64,000 nt of DNA from assembly GCA_903813345.2 (NCBI GenBank), contig CAIIXF020000010.1:26934425-26998424 (forward strand). Direction: 5' to 3'. Positions within the stretch are counted from its first letter, which is position 1. The number at the start of each line of letters is the position of its first letter. Below are positions 56,301-64,000 of this stretch, in pieces. The position numbers and the translations under genes are program-made. Source of the DNA: Owenia fusiformis. Lineage: Eukaryota > Annelida > Polychaeta > Sabellida > Oweniidae. Under the pieces are notes generated by a model that was not told where the DNA came from, made no database searches, and was given only the letters and a program-made list of their open reading frames with translations.

Positions 56301-59300
56301 GCAGCTGGGGACAAAAATGCCGCTGGAAGTAGGGACTCTGTTGAAGAGAATAATGTACCATCAGAAAGGGATTTGTGTTATGCTTTGAATGGAACAAGTT
56401 TGAAGAAAAACGGTGCAGTATGAATGGTCGAAGCTAGGACCGCGTGATAATACTTCATCTCGATATAGTGATCATCTCTTAATATAATACAGGTTAGAAT
56501 ATTGAAAACTGAATACCTCTGTTATCACTTACTCAAACATCATGAAAAACATTCTACATTATAAAAGTAGTTTTTAACATATTACCAAACGTAAGGCATC
56601 AGCCCAATGGTGACCAGAGATGAGTGTTTCAATTGCTTCTTCACAGTCACCTGCATATTGTTCAAACAAAATGGCCGCCTCATCCATACGTTTTGCATCC
56701 TTAAGTTGCTCTGCAATTACAATATATTCAACAGCAATCGGGATACACTGATAGTTCGCATAGTTAATGCTCAAACTGAAATGCCAGTATCTAACCCATA
56801 TGGAAGAATCACATTGTCAGCAGAGATGTAAACATTTGATAAGGTACACTACATCAGCATTCCAAATTCTAAATCCAAGTTCAACCTACACGTATTTAAA
56901 TTTAGTTTTCAGTTGGTTGAGACTAATATTAGCATTCTTTAAAAAATTTGCCTTAAAAAAGATAGTGTGACACATAAAATTTAATCAAAATAAATTCAAC
57001 ATTTTCCTCATTAAAAGGCCTTCAAAAACAACCTGGACGGACAAGTTTCGCATATCACATTTTGATAATATAGGGCAAGAGGACTAAACAAGCCAAAGAT
57101 GTTTAACTTACATGGCTCATTTCATATCAGTCCTGTTAATTTCAATTACCTGCCAGTTTCCTACTTTCTTCCACAATTTCCTTTTCGCTGTAATTGGCCT
57201 CAGCCATAATACAAAGTATGGCTTGCCAATTCAAACATTTCTCATTTGAAGCTATTGCACTGTCATACTGCTCTGCCTTGTAGAAGTATATTGCAGCTTC
57301 CTCGTGGCATTTTTCCTGCTTCAAGTGATCCCCAAATGCATAGGAGATCTCCTAATAAAAGAACCAAATCATTTCCCATTTTATTTTACAAATATCAGAT
57401 TAATACAGTGAATATGTATCATTAATAATTTAATATACATAAAGCAGTGGCGGATCCAGGAACCAACAAGAGGGGGGCCCAAATTTGAGTCAGAGAAAAA
57501 AACCTCCGCGGCTTGCGCGAAAAAAAATTTTGGGCCCCTAAAACCGAAAAGTGGGCCCAAATTATGAAAATTTGAGGCCCATTTTCTTCAAAATTTGGCC
57601 TAAAACTAAAAAATAAGGCCTTAGATAGGCCTTATAATGACCAAAAGGCCCACTTTTTGGGGCCTTTAGGCCTTTTTTGGCCTAAAATTTTTTTGGAGCC
57701 CAACTTTTTTTTTTCTGGGCCAACCTTAGGGGGGGGGGCGGGGCCCGGGCCCCATGGGCCCCCCCCCGGATCCGCCATAGTAAAGCTTAGCTTGTACAAT
57801 ACAATATACCTTTTGATTAACACTTAACTTTATACTTTATTAAACAAAGGAATTTGTATGTTAGAGAACCCTTTAGCATTTCTTGCTCTTAGTGAACTTA
57901 TGGGTTTATATGCATTTATTACTGTAATGATGTGAAAAGAGAATCTCTGTAAAGGGTTTGATGAAGTACAATTTATTAACCTTATACTGATGAGAAGCCA
58001 CAGGATAGTACTTCAAGGCTTCTTTAAATAGCTTCCTCTCAGTGATGAGGCTCATACATTCCGTGAACCTCTCCTCTCCACATTCTACTAAGTGTTGCAA
58101 AGCCTCTGGGTAGCGCTTCAGGTGCATGTCTATGCTGTAACGCATATAGCGAGACTCCATCGCTCGCAGCTTGTTCAAGAATGGCAGGTATTCTTTTGGA
58201 TCCTAGAACAAGAGAAGTCCTTCAGATATTTGCCATAGCCTATGTACATAGTCAGCACCATCTATTTAATATCTAACATAATATAATGAAGTTCGGAAAA
58301 AAGAAAATTCAAAATAATTTTTTATATATTAGAATAGAATTAACAGCATAGAACTGAGTTTATCTTTTTATAATTAACTGCTACATCCTTAAAGGAATAA
58401 CTAGTATTTGAGTTATCACCTAGGCATTAACAGAGACACAGACAAATAGTCAAACTTTGTTTGATAATTTACATGGCCCCTAACCAGAAGCAACACTCTT
58501 ATAAACACACAAATTGGAATTCTCACCTTTTGAGATTTCTCTGCCACCATAATAACTAGATCAAAGTCGTAGGTCCCCAGGGCAACAAGGTACATTTCAT
58601 TGACATCTACTAGGAACAGCAGGTACTTGAGGGCTTCTTCTGGGCTGACAACTCCTGTGCCTTTCTCATCTACAGCATAGGAGTATACACATTATGAACA
58701 TTATCATTTGGACCATACACATTATGAACATTATCATTTGGACCATACACATTATGAACATTATCATTTGGACCATACACATTATGAACATTATCATTTG
58801 GACCATACACATTATGAACATTATCATTTGGACCATACACATTTTGAACATTATCATTTTTTTTCCTCTTCAATGCCACCTCTAGTTTAGTTTAGGTTTA
58901 GTTAGAATATGATATAAACAATAATCTACCTCGAAGTTCTTTTATTTTCTTCAGTGCCACCTCTAATTCAGGTTTAGTCTTGCGGACATGTGCAGTCAAG
59001 ATGCACAACAGATACCTGGAAACAAAACTAGATATGTAACATTTATTGACATAAAAAAAATTGACATAAGGTTTTGAATTGACTCAGTGACTGCATTATG
59101 TTATGTGCTAATTCTTGATTTCAAATTGTAAAGCAAATGAATTAAAGCAATACATTCTGGATATTGTGTAATACATTGCATAATACTCACTTGTCAGCAT
59201 CTTTTTCTTCCAGAACTTTCCTGATTGCATCACACGCAATATCTTTCTTGTTTGAGAGGTTCTTCTTCAAGGGAGAACGCTCCTCATATGCTGCTGTGTA

Positions 59301-62300
59301 CATTGTCACAGTGACATCCTCCTCTCTACATTAAGAACAAGCAAATGAAAATGAATAGTAAAAAGATTTAGATTACTCATGATTACTAGGTACCAATAAC
59401 TGGATGGATAAGAATACATTGCAGACCTACAAAAGTCACACATATCATTTTTCACATTGAGAAAATGAAATTTTTATCACTTCAACATTTCTGTCATCAT
59501 TATTTAGAATACAAAGTATGGACATCCATATGTACTTTGTTACATATTGTCGTGAGAATGATTGCCTTAAGAATTGTACTTGAGCGGTACCACAGATAAT
59601 GCCGTCTCAATAAGGACTTAATAATAATATAAGCTAAATAAGCTAGTGCACCTCGAACATGCCAGGCACTCAATTCAAAATTGGACTATTCAGACATCTC
59701 ATTGGAGTTAATGTGGAATATTCATGAAAACCAAACAAAGTTGCTGGGGTTTAGTCACATACTTCATTGGCCAAATGTAATTTAAGCAAAATCAGCATGT
59801 TTAAAGTCGTATATTAGTGCCATTCAAATAAAAGAAAGTTTTACTCACTGTAGATCAGTGAGGAAGAGATTTATATCAGTGATGTCCGCAATCTGTTCAA
59901 TAAACTCAGCTACATTATCCAGGAACACCTCAGGATTATGGTCAAAAAGAAGATTCAAGTTGATCCGATGTTTCTTCATTGTAGTGAAAGCCTTCTTAAA
60001 CTGCAATCTGAAAAGAACAATAACAATACTAGAAAACAGCAACTCCATAAAGTAGCAAATCCACCTAACAAAACATGTTTTGATAAATAGCAGCCACCTT
60101 GAATATTCATTTGCCCACCCTGTACATATCTTCACGCGATTCATTTCCTGATTATCTCATTAAAACTATTGAATATATAGAATATCTCTTACTTATCTAT
60201 GTGTCGTCTAATAGCAGATAATATAAGTGCCCTGGGGTGGATTGTCTCAAGATTGCCCCGGGGTAGCTGTAAGACAACCTTAGTTTCATCCCTGACAACT
60301 GTCACGATTCTAGCTCCACGTTCAATTCTACGTATACTCTCATCAAATGGATGAGATTTCCCATCAGAAAGCTGGGGAAGAACTGAAACATGATTAAAGG
60401 GAGAACATGGGTTTTAGAGGACATAATAGACGTTCATTACCTTTTGCATCTGATCGTCCTTAAAGGTGACATCAATTTTTGTTTAAATAAATGGAAATAA
60501 CCTCACTTATATCTGTTAGCAACTTTTAAATCAAGTTTGAAGTTGAAATTGAAAAGAGGTCGATTTTTCATTTTAAGATTCACTTGGATACGTATGAAGA
60601 ACAGATGTCAGAACTGCATATGTTTCAAAAGATGGTAAGCTCGCTAATTTCCTACATATACATCTACACATGTATGGGAATATTTTGGAAGAAGTATTTA
60701 CCTGCTAATTTTGTCTTTCTACATATACATCTACGTGTATGCGCATGTTTTGTAAGAAATATTTACCTGCTAATTTTGTCTTTCTACATATACATCTACA
60801 TGTATGCGCATGTTTTGTAAGAAATATTTACCTGCTAATTTTGTCTTTCTACATATACATCTACATGTATGCGCATGTTTTGTAAGAAATATTTACCTGC
60901 TAATTTTGTCTTTCTACATATACATCTACGTGTATGCGCATGTTTTGTAAGAAATATTTACCTGCTAATTTTGTCTTTCTACATATACATCTACATGTAT
61001 GCGCATGTTTTGTAAGAAATATTTACCTGCTAATTTTGTCTTTCTACATATACATCTACATGTATGCGCATGTGTTGTGAGAAGTAAATAATCATCATGA
61101 ACTGCAAATGATGTACAATTTGTGGCAATCTGAAATGGAAATTGTTTGATTTTACATAATTTGTGAGAAGAAGAGTAAATAGGTGAAATACTTGGCACAA
61201 TATTTACCAATGTTCCAATATACAGATTTATCTATTTAAACCATTCCATTGCAGTCAGGTAGTAAAATGCTTAAAACAGATATGAAATGGTATTTTTAAC
61301 CTAAAGGAATCAATATAATTTTTTGATAAATATATTTTGACATGTTTTCTCATCAGTAGTGTGAAAATTATTGCACTCTAATGATCGTTATAGCTGCTTA
61401 ATAAGCAATATTCGAATTGGTTGTGACGTTATTGGCCCCCACGTGCTGTCTCTCTGGTCCCCACATGGCCTGTTTTGGTCCATTAAATCATGACGTTATA
61501 ATGCCAAAATGTTTTGTTATTTGTTTACACAACAATCCTATGGTTGCCATGACGTTGTGATTACTAAGGAACCAATAAACCAAAGCTATATTTTGTATAT
61601 GACGTTACTAATCACGTGGGGGCCAATTTGATTGATCAGTTAGTTTTATTTCGTTATCTATGACCATTAGCAGTTATCTAACATTTATTTTATAATGGCT
61701 ATCGCAAGAACTCTACGTTGGACTTACAATGGAGAAACCGAATTTTTGTAGCTGCAAGTTGAGAAAAGCTATTTCAGTTGTCCTTTAACAACTAAATGTT
61801 ATGCCATTAATCTTTGGGAAAAAACCAAAAGCAAGACATGAATTAACTTTTTAAGGAAATTTCAAATACTAAGGTGCAAGCTTAAGGTCATTAATCCAAA
61901 CCATGTACTTCTCTGTCTGGGACTTACCTCAATATCATTAACATAGAACCTGTACCTCTCTGTAAGACCAACTACAACATCCTGGAATGACATGAAATAA
62001 GAGAACAGTAAAAGTATTCCATTCGCAAGCCTAAAAAACTCCTCAAAACTCCCAGAATAAGCCATTAAGTTCCTAGGAATTATGTTGATTTTATGCAGTG
62101 TATACCTGGACTTAGAAATCATTGCTCACTGATTTTGAAGGTCAATTTCACTGTGTGCATGGTTGCCCAACATACACCAAAACTTAAAATATCATGTTAT
62201 CCACTTGTATATGTAAAAAGGGAAATATGACATTTTTAGTAGAATTCTTTTAGCAATCATATACATGTGCATGCATTTACACAGCATAAAGAAAACTGAC

Positions 62301-63928
62301 AGTAATACTAGCATATACAGGGTTACCACAAAAAACCACATATCTGAATAAATATTAAGGGTTCTGCTTTTTGGTCACCCTGTATAAAACTGATACTCTT
62401 TTATACCAGCAAACGAAGGTTGGGTTGTCAATGAATTTTGTTCACTCTCATTCAAAAAGAAAGTGGCAGGAAATCTGTACCAACCCAACACTTACTTCAA
62501 CATACATCATTTTCATTATATTTTTATGTATTTTGATGGACAGACTAATTATTACAATTGATTATAAGCATGTAAAGTAGACACTTATTACTACATACCT
62601 GACCACCAAGTGTACAGACAGCCATATGAATACATGGTTGTGGGAAGACCACCTCCAACCCAGAATCATCCAGATGAGGAACAACACTACCAACCTCTAG
62701 GTCTGCAAATAATATCCAGGTCCATGTACATAATACTACAGATGACCAAATAAGGATCAAAAGAATGACACTATTTGTCCCAGGCTTTGAATATACAATT
62801 AAAATATGGTGACAAAGTTGATTTAACAGTCCAAAATTGTACAATGAATAATTCCTTACCAGTGTCATAGTGGAAGTCTAAGAGAGTCCCATTGTTGAGT
62901 TGTACCAACAGCTGCTTCATACTGGAGTGACACATACTCATCACACAACCCTCCTCTACTGCTACTGCACATCTAGACAGACACACAAATCAAAGTAACA
63001 ATCATATGGACAGTTGGACAGAGCTCCTCAATACCTAATGTTCAATATTTAAGTTCATCACATTTATTCAATACCATTAGATGCACTAGCATGCTGGATA
63101 CAAGATGGCATGGCAATGGCGCCATCACATGAATGGTCCAACTTGAAATACTTTCATCTCCCTTCAAGTTGTCAATTTGTCTGATTTTATACAATTCTCT
63201 GATTAGAGTGCTGTTCCCAATTAGCTTTTCTTGAATCACAACTTACATAAACCCAGATAGTTCACATTAGATGAGTGTAAAGAAGGCATTATATGAGAAT
63301 TTAGGGAGAGGGTGGGTAGTGATGGCACCCAGATAGTTCACATTAGACGAGTGTAAAGAAGGCATTATATGAGAATTTAGGGAGGGGGTGGGTAGTGATG
63401 GCAAGGCAAGCTTAAAATACTGTCCTGGACTGGATTAAGTGTGAAAAAAGTGAAAATTTTAAAATCATGCATTTTTTCACCATTCTGAACACTTTTCAAG
63501 TGATAATTGGCAAAAACTTGTTAAACGTAAACCACTCCATGGAACCTTTTAAAAGCTGAACCCCCTTGGAAAAGCTGAACAACTTTATCAGAGCAGACTT
63601 CAGTGTACAGAATGATAAGATAATTAGCCTAGTAGAAGAGCATTCAAATGTAAAACAAGCACTAACACAAATACAGAGTCTGCTGTATATGTAGTGCAAA
63701 ACAAAAATCTATTTTCCTACTATGTTCGTGTATGTGTACCTGCTGTTCCACTGTTTGGTGGTCCTGTCAAGCTGCAATACTGTGAGTGAACTTGTGCTGC
63801 CCCCTGGTGTCCCTCCTGACCCGTCATCTTCAATAGGTTCTGTGTGGGCACATACCAGAAAGTCTGTGTCAAGCCATATGAAGTTTGTCTCCTTTTGAGG
63901 GTATCTACTACTGCCATTCATACAAAGT
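53364..63928 (-). CDS. ELP1: Elongator complex protein 1, 5'-partial, 19 exons
   Basis: Largest scaffold subunit of Elongator, which modifies wobble uridines of tRNA in the cytoplasm. In transcript order: 63740-63928, 62860-62972, 62599-62702, 61928-61981, 61027-61129, 60193-60382, 59849-60007, 59191-59325, 58930-59015, 58527-58669, 57981-58202, 57150-57351, 56586-56710, 55861-56035, 55481-55607, 55018-55145, 54415-54569, 53773-53860, 53364-53434; phases join over 2569 nt. Recognisable blocks are [37 protein letters not shown] (end of the beta-propeller region), [70 protein letters not shown] (helical TPR-like repeats), the basic [19 protein letters not shown] (tRNA-binding loop in yeast and human) and a C-terminal [18 protein letters not shown]. 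The N-terminal propeller lies beyond 64000. The exon at 61027 ends in a repeated donor. Confidence 0.95.
53906..54051. mobile_element. 146-bp MITE in the penultimate-but-one ELP1 intron
   Basis: TAATGCCTGGGTCACATTTG opens and the near-perfect complement closes it (GGGACCCAGGCATTA). The inner arms GGCTGGCGCCCGGCTGATTG / CAATCAGCCAGGCGCCG extend the fold almost to the centre. Confidence 0.85.
56122..56451. mobile_element. 330-bp foldback element in ELP1 intron
   Basis: The ends AATCACGCGGTCCTAAC/GTTAGGACCGCGTGATT-type arms continue through TACTGCACCGTTCTTCTTCA and its complement to near the middle, so the whole element is almost one palindrome. An 81-codon open frame inside is a by-product of the fold. 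Confidence 0.8.
57445..57780. mobile_element. hAT-like MITE with CAGTGGCGGATCCAGG ends
   Basis: CAGTGGCGGATCCAGG on the left and CCGGATCCGCCATAG on the right. The interior is full of AAATTTGGGCCC-type words shared with 19770-19995 and 40260-40415. This end sequence is typical of a hAT-like MITE class widespread in animals. A clean 8-bp target duplication was not found. Confidence 0.75.
58688..58858. repeat. 30-bp minisatellite beside an ELP1 exon
   Basis: 5.7 almost identical units of CACATTATGAACATTATCAT + TTGGACCATA start about 20 bp upstream (in gene direction) of the exon at 58527-58669. At its far side (58865-58900) is a copy of part of the neighbouring exon. Unit length divisible by three keeps several frames open; none is a gene. 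Confidence 0.95.
60650..61075 (-). repeat. 65-bp tandem repeat carrying an ELP1 splice donor
   Basis: Read on the minus strand, the unit joins the first 16 or so intron bases (GTAAATATTTCTTACA) to a copy of the last 49 or so exon bases (AACATGCGCATACATGTAGA...ATTAGCAG). GCAG|GTAAAT donors end exon sequence at 61027, 60962, 60897, 60832, 60767 and 60702, exactly 65 bp apart. Because 65 is not a multiple of three, using any but the first donor shifts the frame and soon meets a stop ([12 protein letters not shown]... then TAG). Further diverged sequence continues to about 60640. Confidence 0.95.
61432..61627. repeat. Inverted TTGGCCCCCACGTG pair with TGACGTT sites
   Basis: A perfect 14-bp inverted repeat (61432-61445 and 61614-61627) contains CACGTG E-boxes. 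TGACGTT-type half sites lie at about 61424, 61491, 61550 and 61600. It lies in an ELP1 intron and could be an intronic regulatory segment or the remnant of a MITE. Confidence 0.6.
63251..63402. repeat. Direct 76-bp duplication in ELP1 intron
   Basis: Two adjacent copies, ACCCAGATAGTTCACATTAG through GGGTGGGTAGTGATGGC, differ at only two positions, so the duplication is recent. It touches no exon. Confidence 0.9.
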
Positions 63929-64000
63929 CTAGAAATGTTCAATATAAACCAAACTAATTCACTTTACATGTTAAGTTTGTATATTATTACATGTTTTTCA

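Noticed and set aside
56178-56423. 81-codon plus-strand frame in an ELP1 intron
   Set aside because: It lies wholly inside a palindromic foldback element and has no recognisable protein features.
58666-58890. Frames with [10 protein letters not shown] or [10 protein letters not shown] repeats
   Set aside because: A product of the 30-bp intronic minisatellite, read in several frames at once.
60650-61075. Regularly spaced repeats resembling a CRISPR array
   Set aside because: The units are directly adjacent without unique spacers and lie across an animal splice donor.

Overview
This is a 64-kb piece of an AT-rich animal genome. Four families of intron-containing nuclear genes can be reassembled exon by exon: DNA polymerase kappa, a cholinesterase-type carboxylesterase, gamma-butyrobetaine dioxygenase and ELP1. 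Non-LTR retrotransposons, many foldback/MITE-like elements and compact GT-AG introns fit a marine invertebrate. The phylum cannot be fixed from the sequence alone.

Layout. 256-7570 (+): POLK, 10 exons, lacking only the extreme N terminus. 8975-20509 (+): a complete 669-residue membrane-anchored esterase with an intact catalytic triad. Its intron 3 holds a full-length antisense LINE (10328-15611) with both ORFs open and a perfect 14-bp target-site duplication. 22029-31366 and 41321-45480 (+): two tandem BBOX1-like genes with the same seven exon lengths (195, 192, 146, 106, 200, 161, 161 nt; 386 residues each), separated by about 10 kb of nested repeats. 45947-52842: a mariner-derived foldback abutting a 5.8-kb giant inverted-repeat element with no coding capacity. 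53364-63928 (-): the C-terminal 856 or so codons of ELP1, 19 exons, running off the right edge. The four genes have no evident common pathway (translesion synthesis, ester hydrolysis, carnitine synthesis, tRNA wobble modification); no operon-like logic is implied.

Most unusual observation. Several exon-intron boundaries have been copied into tandem arrays that carry the splice site itself. In POLK a 51-bp unit (exon end plus the first intron bases) gives seven GCAG|GTAAAT donors, all in frame. In ELP1 a 65-bp unit built the same way gives six donors, of which only the first keeps the reading frame. In the esterase an 84-89-bp unit gives three acceptors. Smaller exon-edge duplications occur in POLK intron 5 and in an ELP1 intron. 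Other points are patchy near-identity between the BBOX copies (gene conversion), a TTAA-flanked element holding a two-type 445-bp tandem array, and numerous nested palindromic elements.

Limits. Exon borders come from reading frame, GT-AG sites and remembered human homologues; no alignment, transcript or repeat-library search was run. Percent identities and family placements of repeats are judged by eye.
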